Below are positions 50,190-59,511 of a DNA stretch of 64,000 nt, in pieces; within the stretch, counting starts at the first letter, position 1; every line of letters begins with the position of its first letter. Where the stretch lies: NCBI GenBank assembly GCA_002238415.1, contig MPMI01000021.1, forward strand, positions 1 through 64,000, given 5' to 3'. Position numbers and translations under genes: made by a program. The stretch comes from Desulfurellaceae bacterium bin18 (GTDB lineage Bacteria > Desulfobacterota > Binatia > Bin18). The notes under the pieces are model-generated. The model ran no database searches. It was not told where the DNA came from and worked only from the letters and a program-made list of their open reading frames with translations.

Positions 50190-50841
50190 AAGGCGAGCAG
50201 CCCCCGTCGTGGCGTCTGCGCCAGGAATAGAGCCATGCACTATCTCCTGACCCGGCTGACCGAGCATGCGCGGACCGACGCCTTCAGCCCCCCATTCTGC
50301 CCCTGTCCGAGATGTACGCGGGAGGGCGGATATTTCATAAACCGTGAAATTTCAGCCCGGATGAAATATGGATAAACTGATGAAAATCCTGGTCGCTACG
50401 CACGTCGGCGTCTTCCTTTTGGACATCCTGCTCGGTGGATTTCTCATCTGGGCAACCCACCCCTAAAAGACCCTCAAACACCGTTCCAAAATCAGAAATT
50501 AAGGGCCGATTAAGGGCTGAAAAATGACCCATTAAAGGCCGTTTCAGCATGAGAAATCGTGAAATTTCGTGAGAAATGGCATTTCACGACCATGAAATTT
50601 CATACCCCGTGAAAAGTGGTGCAAATCCGCGATATTAGGCCATTTTTGATGAAATTTTGGGGCAAAATCACGAAATTTCGCCGTGAAATATTTCACGATT
50701 TCTCATGTTTCCAGAGTGGCACTCGAATTTTGGAATTTTGCACACTGATCGAATCGCGGACCGGGTAGAACCGGCACGTCCCGTTCCTCTACCTGGCCGC
50801 CTCCGCTGTGTCGGACGCGCTACACCGCAGCGTGATGTGTC
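50190..50841. other. A+T-rich field of GAAATTTC palindromes, no large gene
   Basis: This 650-bp stretch differs sharply from its surroundings. Between 50330 and 50720 it holds four exact GAAATTTC palindromes, mostly as CGTGAAATTTC or its complement. It also has CGTGAAATATTTCACG and several degenerate copies (GATGAAATTTTGG, GCATTTCACG). Three TTAAGGGCC-like units lie near 50500-50550. The clustering recalls iterons, operators or a phage/plasmid relic. Apart from one 32-aa frame I see no coding. Confidence 0.6.
50368..50466 (+). CDS. Possible 32-aa membrane peptide
   Basis: MDKLMKILVATHVGVFLLDI then LLGGFLIWATHP. It is one hydrophobic helix in the A+T-rich palindrome field and lacks a strong ribosome site. 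It may be a small membrane protein or chance. Confidence 0.3.
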   Translation: MDKLMKILVATHVGVFLLDILLGGFLIWATHP

Positions 50842-51687
50842 CTAGGCGACCCCGTTGCTTTTGAACCAGGCCAGGAGCTGTTGCCAGCCGTCCTGGGCCG
50901 TTTCCTGACGATAGCTGGCCCGATAGTCGGCGTGAAAACCGTGCGGTGTATCGGGATACAGAATAATCTCCGAGGGGCTTTCCGCCGCCTGTAACGCGGC
51001 GCGCATCTGTTCAACCGTTTCGTTTGGAATACCGCCATCGGCGGCGCCGTACAAACCAAGCACGGGAGCGTGGAGCTGAGCGGCAATATCAACCGGATGG
51101 CTGGGGGTGAGCTCGGATGCCTGCCCGACCAGACGCCCATACCAGGCCGCCCCGGCTTTGACCTGCGGACTGTGGGCGGCATACATCCACACGATACGCC
51201 CGCCCCAGCAAAAGCCGGTGATACCGAGCCGGGCCGTATCACCGGTGCCGGACGACTCGACCCAGGCCACGGTTGCGTCCAGGTCGGACATGACCTGCGC
51301 ATCCGGGACCTTGGCAACCACCGTCCGAATAATCTGACCGATATCCGTCATCTGCGACACATCGCCCTGCCTGGCATAGAGTTCCGGCGCAACCGCGACA
51401 TAGCCCTGCTTGGCGAAGCGGCGGCACACGTCTTTGATATGCTCATGCACACCGAAAATTTCCTGGACGACCAGCACGACCGGGAAGGGTCCGCCGGTTT
51501 GCGGGTAAGCCTGGTAGGCGGGAATAGTGATATCGCCCACCGGTATCTGGACCTCCCCGGCTTCCAGGCCACTGGTATCCGTTGTGATTGTCTGAGCCGA
51601 AACCGGACGCACGGCCAGGGCAAAGCCCGTGGCCAAGGTGGACACTACAAATTCGCGTCGGGTCAGTGTTGTGCTTATATTTTTCAT
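50842..51687 (-). CDS. Tat-exported dienelactone-hydrolase-family protein
   Basis: 281 aa. The N-terminus [18 protein letters not shown] is a twin-arginine signal. The DLH fold follows: [20 protein letters not shown], nucleophile elbow GFCWGG with the family cysteine, GAADGGIP for the Asp and DTPHGFH for the His. It likely hydrolyses a lactone or ester in the periplasm. It is divergent from the small exported protein at 51871. Confidence 0.88.
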   Translation of the reverse strand: MKNISTTLTRREFVVSTLATGFALAVRPVSAQTITTDTSGLEAGEVQIPVGDITIPAYQAYPQTGGPFPVVLVVQEIFGVHEHIKDVCRRFAKQGYVAVAPELYARQGDVSQMTDIGQIIRTVVAKVPDAQVMSDLDATVAWVESSGTGDTARLGITGFCWGGRIVWMYAAHSPQVKAGAAWYGRLVGQASELTPSHPVDIAAQLHAPVLGLYGAADGGIPNETVEQMRAALQAAESPSEIILYPDTPHGFHADYRASYRQETAQDGWQQLLAWFKSNGVA

Positions 51688-51870
51688 ATCTTCTCACCTC
51701 AATCGGGCCATCTTGCGCGGCCTAGCCTAGCCCTTGTTTCTCCGGCTCGCAAGGATGAGCGGACAGGACGAGAAGGGTTGATTGGTGCTCGCTGGCTTTT
51801 GCCCTCCAGTTTCGCTAGGGAAGGGGGAATGATCTGTTATAGGCGTGCGGACAGGAACGGGGTCAGAAAC

Positions 51871-52209
51871 ATGCATGTAGTGAAGACAGTATGGATATGC
51901 CTGCTCGGCCTGGCTCTTGCGACACCCGCCTTTGCCAACGAAGGCCATCAGCTCTTACTCAGCCAGACTAAGGACGAACGCGCCACAACGCTGGCGGGCA
52001 TTTTGCAGACGAGCGGTAAAACGTGTGCAGAGGTCTCGCGTTCGTTTCTGCAAGGCACGGATGAAGACCAGGCCGCCTATTGGAATGCCGAGTGCTCCGG
52101 GGGCGAAACCTATGTCATTCAGATTCCGGCCAGCAGTCAGACCCGCGTCCTTGAATGTAAGATCATGGCCATGATCGGAGTGAAGTGCTTCACCCGATTC
52201 GAGAATTAA
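51871..52209 (+). CDS. Small exported cysteine-containing protein
   Basis: 112 aa. A signal peptide (MHVVKTVWICLLGLALATPA) ends at FANEGHQ. The mature part has four cysteines (KTCAEVS, AECSGG, ECKIMAMIGVKCF), probably two disulfides. The pattern is seen in short periplasmic proteins of unknown function. Another ATG-free frame continues upstream; this start gives a clean signal peptide. Confidence 0.6.
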   Translation: MHVVKTVWICLLGLALATPAFANEGHQLLLSQTKDERATTLAGILQTSGKTCAEVSRSFLQGTDEDQAAYWNAECSGGETYVIQIPASSQTRVLECKIMAMIGVKCFTRFEN

Positions 52210-52254
52210 ACACATCGATTTTCAGAGACAGGCTGAACCCGAGGGGCGTCTCCG

Positions 52255-53052
52255 GTGCACTGGGCTCAAAGAGTAAACGTATCAACATCTCGGCGTGTAT
52301 TGGAGGATACGTTTACTCTTCACAGTATTGACGAGCTGCAACGCTTTTCCACGCCGCCCTATCGCTGCCTGTATCTCCCGACAGAGACGGCCTCTCTGAC
52401 CTACCGCATTATCCGGGACCTGACACCCCAACAGTATAATGAACTCCTCAGACGCGGCTGGCGGCGCTTTGGCTGTGAATTCTTTCGGCCCGCCTGTGCG
52501 CAGTGTGTCCAATGCCGGAGTCTGCGTCTGCCGCTGGCCGATTTCCGGCTGTCTCGTAGTCAGAAACGCGCCCTGCGGCGCAATGCGGCAATTCGGGTCG
52601 TGGTGCAAAAACCGACCCTGACCCATGAGCATATTCAGCTCTTTAACGCCTACCATGCCGATATGCACGCCCGGCGCGGCTGGCCCGCCCAGACCACCCA
52701 TGAGCGCGCGTATTTCCGCAGCTTTCTCTTGGGCAACTGGAGCTTTGCCCGGGAATTCCTGTACTACGACCGGGAGTGTCTCGTTGGGGTGGGCCTGGCG
52801 GATGTCACGCACGAGGCGCTATCCAGCATCTATTTCTTTCATGACCCGGCCTGGCGGCCCCACGCGCCCGGAGTCTTTTCGATTCTGCGCCAGGCCGCCT
52901 ACGCTCGGCAGCAGGGACTGCGTTACCACTATCTGGGCTATTGGGTAGCGGACAGCCCCTCCATGGCCTACAAGGCGCAGTATCGCCCGCACGAGATTCT
53001 CCGGCGCCACCCGCCCGATGAAGAAGAGCCGGAGTGGGCGGCGCCCGAATAA
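52255..53052 (+). CDS. bpt: Bacterial arginyl/leucyl-tRNA-protein transferase (Bpt/Ate-like)
   Basis: 265 aa from a GTG at 52255. CLYLPTETASLTYR near residue 38, RRGWRRFGCEFFRPACAQCVQCRSL (shown by the two-CxxC core CAQCVQC), DFRLSRSQKRALRR and HYLGYWVADSPSMAYKAQYR mark the family. It adds Leu or Arg to N-termini in the N-end rule. The first ~25 residues are encoded by palindrome P4, which may make the annotated start uncertain. Confidence 0.9.
   Translation: MHWAQRVNVSTSRRVLEDTFTLHSIDELQRFSTPPYRCLYLPTETASLTYRIIRDLTPQQYNELLRRGWRRFGCEFFRPACAQCVQCRSLRLPLADFRLSRSQKRALRRNAAIRVVVQKPTLTHEHIQLFNAYHADMHARRGWPAQTTHERAYFRSFLLGNWSFAREFLYYDRECLVGVGLADVTHEALSSIYFFHDPAWRPHAPGVFSILRQAAYARQQGLRYHYLGYWVADSPSMAYKAQYRPHEILRRHPPDEEEPEWAAPE
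52269..52320. repeat. Palindromic element P4 in the 5' part of bpt
   Basis: A perfect 15-bp inverted repeat, AAGAGTAAACGTATC / GATACGTTTACTCTT, with a 22-base loop holding GTGTATTGGAG. The outer AAGAGTA arm and the TTGGAG motif match P1-P3; the inner arm differs by paired changes. Confidence 0.88.
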
Positions 53053-53076
53053 TCCATGCGGAACGACTTGGCGCGG

Positions 53077-54366
53077 TTACTCACTCACGTGCCGCGTGAG
53101 CGGAATACCAAACTGGGCTGCGGCGTTGCCGCCCAACATGCGGGCCATCAATGGTTCTTCCACAGCGGCCTGGGTCAGGACCTCAATCGCGTCCCAGGCG
53201 CTGGTGGTATCGTGATGGGGGTAGCGTGAGCCCCAGACGACCTTTTCCGCAAAGGCGTGGGGTAACCGCTGAATCATGCGCTCCTCTGCGTCAAAGCCGA
53301 GCATCACCCGACCCTCTTCCCATAGTTCTTCAGGATCGGTCCGAACCGGATAGTAGTTGAGGAGAGGGATCGTTTTAGTCGAGGCCTCCATTTTTTCCAG
53401 CACCTCTTCCATCCACGACGCCTTGCCGTGCGCGACCACCACTTTCATCTCGGGAAAGCGCTGCATGACCGTAAAACCGATCAGGGTGGAAGCAACGAAC
53501 ATATGGTTGTCGAGCCAGCCGGAGAGAATCGGAGAGACCGGATGGCCGACCGACGGGGACGCAAAAAAGGAAAAATTCGCCAGGCCGTCGCCGCCGCCGG
53601 CAGCAGGCCCCCCGCCGACCTCCCTCAGCAGGGTTTGTTGATTCAGCCGATTTTTGATCTTTTCAATAAACGGACCGTGTGACGTCCACTCAGGATTCCA
53701 CAGCCCAGGCGTCGGATGGACCACTGCGGTCACGCCCAAGCGTTCCAGCTCGGCCCAGAGCGGGTCGTAGTACGGATGGGTGAAATAATGCCCCTCAATA
53801 AACATGGGCCGAATGAACGCGCCCCGGAAATGCGGCAGCGCGGCTACCCGGCGCAGTTCTTCCAGGGCAAAATCCATGTTTTGGAGCGGCAGCATGGCTG
53901 CGGCATAGAGTCGCGCTGGGGCCGTCTGACAGAAATCGGTCAGCCAGTTGTTATAGGCCCGGGCCAGGGCGGCGGCCACATCCGGGTCCTCGATCAGATG
54001 AAAGCCCTCGGCAAACCAGGTGGGGTACAGAAATGCCTGGTCCACGCCCATGGCGTCCATGTCAGCCAGTCTGGCAAGCGGGTCTGACGCACCGGCGCTT
54101 TTGGCATGCGGGGTGTTGGGGTCGAGGTCGCCGACCTGGTCCCAGGTCATGCCCGGCTTCCAGATGGCGTGACGCGGGATGTTCGGATTCATCGGGTCGC
54201 GGAACATCTTGCCGTTGACCTTGAGATACGAGCCGTACTGGCCTTCCTCGCGCCACAGGGCCGTTTTGCCGAGCGTGCGGAACTCCGGCTCCAGGTAGTC
54301 CTCCCAGACCGCTCGCGGCTCGACAACATGGCTGTCGCTATCAAAGACGGCAAACGGCCTGGTCAT
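53077..54366 (-). CDS. Amidohydrolase-2 family protein
   Basis: 429 aa; its ATG overlaps the upstream stop (ATGA). FDSDSHVVEPRAVWEDYLEP, VVHPTPGLWNPEWTSHG, VVVAHGKASWMEEVLEK and VVWGSRYPHHDTT carry the barrel and metal residues of PF04909. It forms an operon with the next amidohydrolase. The substrates are unknown; the two may be successive steps or paralogues of one pathway. Confidence 0.88.
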   Translation of the reverse strand: MTRPFAVFDSDSHVVEPRAVWEDYLEPEFRTLGKTALWREEGQYGSYLKVNGKMFRDPMNPNIPRHAIWKPGMTWDQVGDLDPNTPHAKSAGASDPLARLADMDAMGVDQAFLYPTWFAEGFHLIEDPDVAAALARAYNNWLTDFCQTAPARLYAAAMLPLQNMDFALEELRRVAALPHFRGAFIRPMFIEGHYFTHPYYDPLWAELERLGVTAVVHPTPGLWNPEWTSHGPFIEKIKNRLNQQTLLREVGGGPAAGGGDGLANFSFFASPSVGHPVSPILSGWLDNHMFVASTLIGFTVMQRFPEMKVVVAHGKASWMEEVLEKMEASTKTIPLLNYYPVRTDPEELWEEGRVMLGFDAEERMIQRLPHAFAEKVVWGSRYPHHDTTSAWDAIEVLTQAAVEEPLMARMLGGNAAAQFGIPLTRHVSE

Positions 54367-55805
54367 GCCCGGTCTCCTTCGGCGGCATGGCCGTTGACCC
54401 GGTGGGCGCCTTCACCGTAGGGACGCACCAGCGAGGCTTCGGGCTCCAGGGCGCGCTGAATCTCCGCCTCGGACGGCCACCAGTCCGGGCGTTCGATTTC
54501 CGTCACCCGTTCGCGGATGAAGGTCTTCGGGCTGTCGATATGGTACAGCTTGCGGGCGTTTTCCCCGAGAAACTTCGTCTGATGGGAATCCGGCAGGTTG
54601 CACTCGCGCATCATCTCAATCGCCCGCCAGGCATCGTCGCCATCGTGATGGTAGACATCGGACGACCAGGCCAGAATATCGCCATAGAACTCAGGCAAGC
54701 GCGACGGCGGGGCTTCATCCCCTTCAAAGCCGGTCACGCAATGGGTGAAAAAGGTTTCGCTCGGCAGCCGTTTGAGCGGCGGCAGTTCACGCTCGTTGCG
54801 GTAGAGCTTGTACATTTTGTCGCACTCGTCCAACAGAAAACTGAGCCAGGTGGAGGAGGCCTCAAACACCGCCGCATTGAGCTTGGGGTATTTCTCAAAA
54901 AAGCCGGACATGAGCACCATGACGACCCACAACGCGGCCTCGGATTGGAAGTTCTGGACGTTGGTCAAAAATTGATGCGGCAGGCTTGAGGTGACTACCG
55001 TGCGGGCAATCAACTCCGCTCCGGAATACTGGGCAGTATAGCCTGGGGGTTTTAACGCGCCAAAGGCCGGGAAGGGATGCATGCCGTACACCACGCCGGT
55101 CTCTTCCATGGCCTGCCAGACCGGCTCATATTTGGGCTGAATCGGATAATTGCCCATGGCGTCAATCGGGCGCACCAGACCGACTCGGCAACCCTTTTCG
55201 GCGACCCGATAGAGTTCCTCGGCGGCAAAGACCGGATCCTGCATGGGCAGCAGGGCGGCAAAAAAGATGCGCTCCGGGTCCGCCTGGCAATACTCATACG
55301 CCCACTCGTTATACGCCTTGCACATGGCCCTTGCTCCGACCGCGTTTTGCAACCAGGGATAGGTGTCGATATCGGTCGGAATGATCATCACCTGATCAAT
55401 ACCCTGAACGTCCATGTCGCGGAGGCGGGCCTTGGGCTCGTACGAACCCTTATGGTCCAGATAGGCGGCCTGCTCCTGAGAGATCGCCGTTTCAGGGTGC
55501 AGGTTGCGGACATTGATGGCGCGCTGGATGTCATGCTTGAGTCCCGGCCCGGCCAGGGAAAGGATGTTCACAACACCGGGCGTGCCACCGATCCGCTGCG
55601 AGCCCAGACCCGTACCGGCATGGCCGTTGACGATAAGCTGTTTGGTCTCCTGGTCAAACCACATCGTGGTCTTGAGCGCTTCCAGCTCGTCTTTTGTCAG
55701 CCAGTCCTTGGCCTGCTCCCAGATCCAGGGCGGCTCCGTGACATGCGCATCGCAGTCAAAGGTCGGGAAATCCTTGGTCATTGGGGCAAATTTTTGGGTC
55801 GGCAT
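54363..55805 (-). CDS. Amidohydrolase-2 family protein
   Basis: 480 aa; the ATG at 55805 follows AAAGGAGGGAG. FPTFDCDAHVTEPPWIWEQA starts the barrel; GMHPFPAFGALKPPG has the central His, AAVFEASSTWLSFLLDECDK follows, and LAWSSDVYHHDGDDAW ends the metal site. Translationally coupled to the downstream paralogue at 53077-54366. Confidence 0.88.
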   Translation of the reverse strand: MPTQKFAPMTKDFPTFDCDAHVTEPPWIWEQAKDWLTKDELEALKTTMWFDQETKQLIVNGHAGTGLGSQRIGGTPGVVNILSLAGPGLKHDIQRAINVRNLHPETAISQEQAAYLDHKGSYEPKARLRDMDVQGIDQVMIIPTDIDTYPWLQNAVGARAMCKAYNEWAYEYCQADPERIFFAALLPMQDPVFAAEELYRVAEKGCRVGLVRPIDAMGNYPIQPKYEPVWQAMEETGVVYGMHPFPAFGALKPPGYTAQYSGAELIARTVVTSSLPHQFLTNVQNFQSEAALWVVMVLMSGFFEKYPKLNAAVFEASSTWLSFLLDECDKMYKLYRNERELPPLKRLPSETFFTHCVTGFEGDEAPPSRLPEFYGDILAWSSDVYHHDGDDAWRAIEMMRECNLPDSHQTKFLGENARKLYHIDSPKTFIRERVTEIERPDWWPSEAEIQRALEPEASLVRPYGEGAHRVNGHAAEGDRA

Positions 55806-56054
55806 ACGCTCCCTCCTTTGGGATATTAGTAGCAAGCATGGCTTTCAGCACGCTCTCATCATCGTTCTCCGGCCGTTTTCATGCTGCGGTCACCATACAG
55901 CGATAGCGGACAATACTCAAACCTGTTTTCTCTTCATCCTTCAGGAGGAAAGGGCAGAACCTGACTTGCCCAAGCCCGTTGATTACCATACCCTGCGGCA
56001 TTCTTCAGGACAGGCATTCGAAGCTGTCGGAGAAACCTGAAACGGGAGGTCAAG

Positions 56055-57518
56055 ATGAAACAGCGAACGCGAAAACGCATTGTTATTATCGGTGCCGGCT
56101 CAGCCGGCCTGTGTATGGGCGTGCAGTTGAAAAAAGCCGGCATCGACGATTTTGTCATCCTGGAAAAAGGCGGTGGCATAGGCGGCACCTGGTGGCGCAA
56201 CTCCTACCCCGGTGCCGAGTGTGATGTCCAATCACATCTATATTCATTTTCGTTTGCACAAAAAAACGACTGGTCCAAACCCTTCGCCGGACAGGCCGAG
56301 ATACTGGAATATCTCAACCGCATTGCCGACACCTACGGCTTGCGGGCGCATATCCAGCTCAATAGCCCGGTTCGGTCGGTCCACTGGCAGGGAGAAAGCG
56401 CGCACTGGCGGGTTGGCACGGAGTCCGGTGAGGAATTTGAAGCCCACGTCGTGGTCAGTGCCCTGGGCATGTTTAACAATCTGGTGTGGCCGTCCATTCC
56501 CGGCAGGGAGGACTTTCAGGGCACGGCCTTTCATTCGGCGTGTTGGGATCACAGCCATGATCTGACCGGCAAGCGGGTCGGTGTGATCGGCATTGCCGCC
56601 AGTGCGATTCAATTTGTCCCTGAAATTGCTCCCCAGGTCGAACAGCTGTGTTTGTTTCAACGCACCGCAAACTGGGTTGTGCCCAAAGGCAACACACCGT
56701 ACACGCCAGAGCAGCTCGAACATTTTCGTCAAAATCCGAGTGCGGTCCGGGAGAATCGAGCCGAAATCTATCAGACCTGGAATACGCTGTGCACATTTAA
56801 CGATAAAAAAGTGCTGGCCGAGATCGAACGGGCCGGTCTGGAACAGCTCGCCGTTGTCGAGGATCCCGAGGTGCGCCGCAAACTGACGCCGAACCATCCC
56901 TTCGGCTGCAAACGCCCCTTGTTTTCCGACGTATACTATCCTGTTTTCAACCGGCCGAACGTCGAACTTCTGACCGAAACCATTGAGAAAATCACGCCAC
57001 ACTCGATTGTCACCAGAGACGGTCAGGCGCGCGAGCTCGACACCATCATCTACTCAACCGGTTTTGAGACCACCACCTACCTGACCGCCCTGGATGTCAT
57101 CGGGCGTGACGGCCTGCGCCTCAACGACGCGTGGAGCGATGGTGCCCAAGCCTACCTCGGTATGACGACCAGCGGCTTTCCGAATCTCTTCATGCTGTAC
57201 GGTCCGAATACCAACCAGGGCTCGATTCTGTTCATGCTGGAGCGTCAGTGTGACTACATCATGCGTCAGCTTAAGCGGCTTGGCGACGAGCGCCTCGCCT
57301 GGATGGATATTCGCCCGGATGTCATGCGGGACTTTAACGACCAATTACAGCGCGACATCAGCGCCGTGGATGTCTGGCAGGCGGACTGTGGCAACGATTT
57401 TTACTATCGCTCACGGTCCGGCCGTTTCGTGACCAACTGGCCCCATTCCATGGACGAGTTCACCGCACGGACGACGCAGCCGGACCGCGAGGTCTATGAG
57501 GTCCAGGTCGTGAACTGA
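56055..57518 (+). CDS. Flavin-containing (Baeyer-Villiger-type) monooxygenase
   Basis: 487 aa; the ATG follows GGGAGGTC. The first Rossmann FAD motif IIGAGSAGLCMG is near 12, GGIGGTWWRNSYPGAECD near 40, the BVMO-type fingerprint FQGTAFHSACWD near 155 and the second dinucleotide motif VGVIGIAASAIQ near 175. Expected to oxidise a ketone or soft nucleophile with NADPH and O2. The exact substrate is unknown. Divergent from the amidohydrolase operon. Confidence 0.92.
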   Translation: MKQRTRKRIVIIGAGSAGLCMGVQLKKAGIDDFVILEKGGGIGGTWWRNSYPGAECDVQSHLYSFSFAQKNDWSKPFAGQAEILEYLNRIADTYGLRAHIQLNSPVRSVHWQGESAHWRVGTESGEEFEAHVVVSALGMFNNLVWPSIPGREDFQGTAFHSACWDHSHDLTGKRVGVIGIAASAIQFVPEIAPQVEQLCLFQRTANWVVPKGNTPYTPEQLEHFRQNPSAVRENRAEIYQTWNTLCTFNDKKVLAEIERAGLEQLAVVEDPEVRRKLTPNHPFGCKRPLFSDVYYPVFNRPNVELLTETIEKITPHSIVTRDGQARELDTIIYSTGFETTTYLTALDVIGRDGLRLNDAWSDGAQAYLGMTTSGFPNLFMLYGPNTNQGSILFMLERQCDYIMRQLKRLGDERLAWMDIRPDVMRDFNDQLQRDISAVDVWQADCGNDFYYRSRSGRFVTNWPHSMDEFTARTTQPDREVYEVQVVN

Positions 57519-57677
57519 ACGAAGGATAGAGGAGAAACCCACTAGGCCGGACAGCACAATACCACCCCCAACACGAACGCAACCGGCAGTATTCAAGGTG
57601 GCTGTGTGACAGGCGCATCACAGTCGGAGCTCGGGAAATCCTATCAATGGTGAGGAGGCAGGGAGGGCGACTCAGCC

Positions 57678-58616
57678 ATGCGGTATCGCTATTACCTGTG
57701 TGACGTTTTCACGCATACGCGCTTCGGTGGCAATCAGTTGGCGGTTTTACCCCAGGCTGCGGGCCTGTCGGGTGAGCGCATGCAGCAGGTTGCGCGCGAG
57801 TTCAATTTCTCTGAGACGACCTTTGTGTTCCCGCCGGAAGAAGCGGGGCATACGAATACGGTGCGCATCTTCACTCCCGGTGCGGAACTGCCCTTTGCCG
57901 GGCATCCCAATATCGGCACGGCGTTTGTCCTGGCGACGACGGGTCGCCTGGGCGCCATCGACACCGCTCTCAGGGTGACGTTTGAAGAGCGGGCGGGGCT
58001 GGTGCCGATCACGATCCACAGGCGGTCGGACCAGTCAGTCTGGTGCGAACTGACCGCCCCGGAACGCCTGTCGCTGGGCAAGACCGTCGATGTTCAAACG
58101 ATGGCAGCGGTGCTGTCCCTGGTCGCGGACGATATCGCGACCGAGACCCATTTTCCTCAAGTCGCCTCAGTCGGCCTGCCCTTCCTCTTTGTAGAAGTTC
58201 GGGATCGCGCGGCGCTGGAGCGGGTACGGGTGAATAGCGAGAAGCTGGAGACGCTCGCCACCGACAGCATCTCCTCCCTTGTTCATGTGTACACCGGGGG
58301 CGAGGATACTGACTGTGATATCCGGGCTCGCATGTTCGCTCCCCTGATGGGCGTGCCCGAAGACCCGGCCACGGGTAGCGCCAACTGCGCTCTGGCCGGC
58401 CTGCTCAGCCACTACGCGGAGCGTTCGCAGGGCGTATTCGACTGGCGAATTGTACAAGGGGTGGAACTGGGACGCCCCAGTCTGCTTGAGGCGCGGGCGG
58501 AGAAACGCGCGGGCGGTGTCACGGACACCTGGATCGGTGGGGCCTGTGTCCTGGTCGGCGAGGGTTGGATTGAGGTTGGCCCCATCGCTCCCGCAGGCGT
58601 TCAGACCCAACAGTAG
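57678..58616 (+). CDS. PhzF-family isomerase/epimerase
   Basis: 312 aa; the ATG follows GGGAGGG. CDVFTHTRFGGNQLAVLPQA, REFNFSETTFVFPPEEAGH, FTPGAELPFAGHPNIGTAFV and GVPEDPATGSANCALAGLLS are the two-lobed PhzF (DAP-epimerase-like) signature. The Glu in NFSETTF is the family catalytic acid/base. The substrate is unknown; no phenazine genes are nearby. Confidence 0.93.
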   Translation: MRYRYYLCDVFTHTRFGGNQLAVLPQAAGLSGERMQQVAREFNFSETTFVFPPEEAGHTNTVRIFTPGAELPFAGHPNIGTAFVLATTGRLGAIDTALRVTFEERAGLVPITIHRRSDQSVWCELTAPERLSLGKTVDVQTMAAVLSLVADDIATETHFPQVASVGLPFLFVEVRDRAALERVRVNSEKLETLATDSISSLVHVYTGGEDTDCDIRARMFAPLMGVPEDPATGSANCALAGLLSHYAERSQGVFDWRIVQGVELGRPSLLEARAEKRAGGVTDTWIGGACVLVGEGWIEVGPIAPAGVQTQQ

Positions 58617-58622
58617 GCGGTT

Positions 58623-59477
58623 TTATTCGCCCACTGCGGGCAAACGGCCCGTGTCGGCAAGAACGCGCCGCATGATGGAGTCGTCGGGCTGAAACGGAAT
58701 GGGTGGCGGGTCTGGCGGTGTCACCGGCTCGACCGGAAACGGGAGCTGTTGAATCGACGTATTATACACCTCTGCCAACAAGGCCGGCAGATGCACAACG
58801 TCTTCCAGATTGTAGTGGAGGAGCGTTTCCAGCGCCCCGCTCTCGCCCCGCTCGTGGTAGCGCCACAAAACGACCGCGCACCAGCCATCCAGCTGGGAGA
58901 CCAGGCCCGGTCGCTCAAGACCCAGGCGCTTTTCAATTTTCTTCAGACCGCCCTTATACCCCAGCGCAGCGAGTGGATAGCGCAGGTCAATATGTGCCTG
59001 GTTGAGCGGAATGCCGAGTTTGGCACGAAGAAAGGGCAGGTCAAATTGCTTGCCGTTATACGTGACCAGGAGGGTGAAAGTGTCAATATCCCTCACAAAC
59101 TGTTCCAGGTTCCGGCCGTGTACGTAGACCTGAGGCCGCTGACCGTCATGCAGGCCAATAACGGTCAGCATGGATTCCTCGGTGCCGAGGCCGGTGGTTT
59201 CAATGTCCAGATAGGCCACCCGCTCGGAAAACTCAGGATACAGGCGCCAATGGAGTTGGTGGGGCAGTTTGGTGATGAAATACTGGGCGTCTCGTTTTTC
59301 GAGCGCGGTCAACGAGCGTTCGAGTTCGAAACGCGATTCGTCCCGGAGCCCGGGAGGCAAGGAGCCGAGGGTCGGGTGGTCCAGCAGATACTCCCAGCAG
59401 GTAACCCCGGCCCGCCACAAGCGCCGCTCCGTTCTCTCGCCTATCCCCTGGATATGGCGGAAGGTCTGCTTCAGCAT
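58623..59477 (-). CDS. YprB-like RNase H-fold exonuclease
   Basis: 284 aa. An N-terminal helix-hairpin-helix-like segment (FRHIQGIGERTERRLWRAG) precedes a DEDD-type 3'-5' exonuclease domain: AYLDIETTGLGTEES near 90, VTYNGKQFDLPFLRAK near 140 and HYNLEDVVHLPALL near 225. Resembles YprB proteins of uncertain role in DNA or RNA maintenance. Convergent with phzF, 6 bp apart. Confidence 0.88.
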   Translation of the reverse strand: MLKQTFRHIQGIGERTERRLWRAGVTCWEYLLDHPTLGSLPPGLRDESRFELERSLTALEKRDAQYFITKLPHQLHWRLYPEFSERVAYLDIETTGLGTEESMLTVIGLHDGQRPQVYVHGRNLEQFVRDIDTFTLLVTYNGKQFDLPFLRAKLGIPLNQAHIDLRYPLAALGYKGGLKKIEKRLGLERPGLVSQLDGWCAVVLWRYHERGESGALETLLHYNLEDVVHLPALLAEVYNTSIQQLPFPVEPVTPPDPPPIPFQPDDSIMRRVLADTGRLPAVGE

Positions 59478-59511
59478 GGCCCGTCATGCCCGCACAGGCG
59501 AGCATCCAGAA

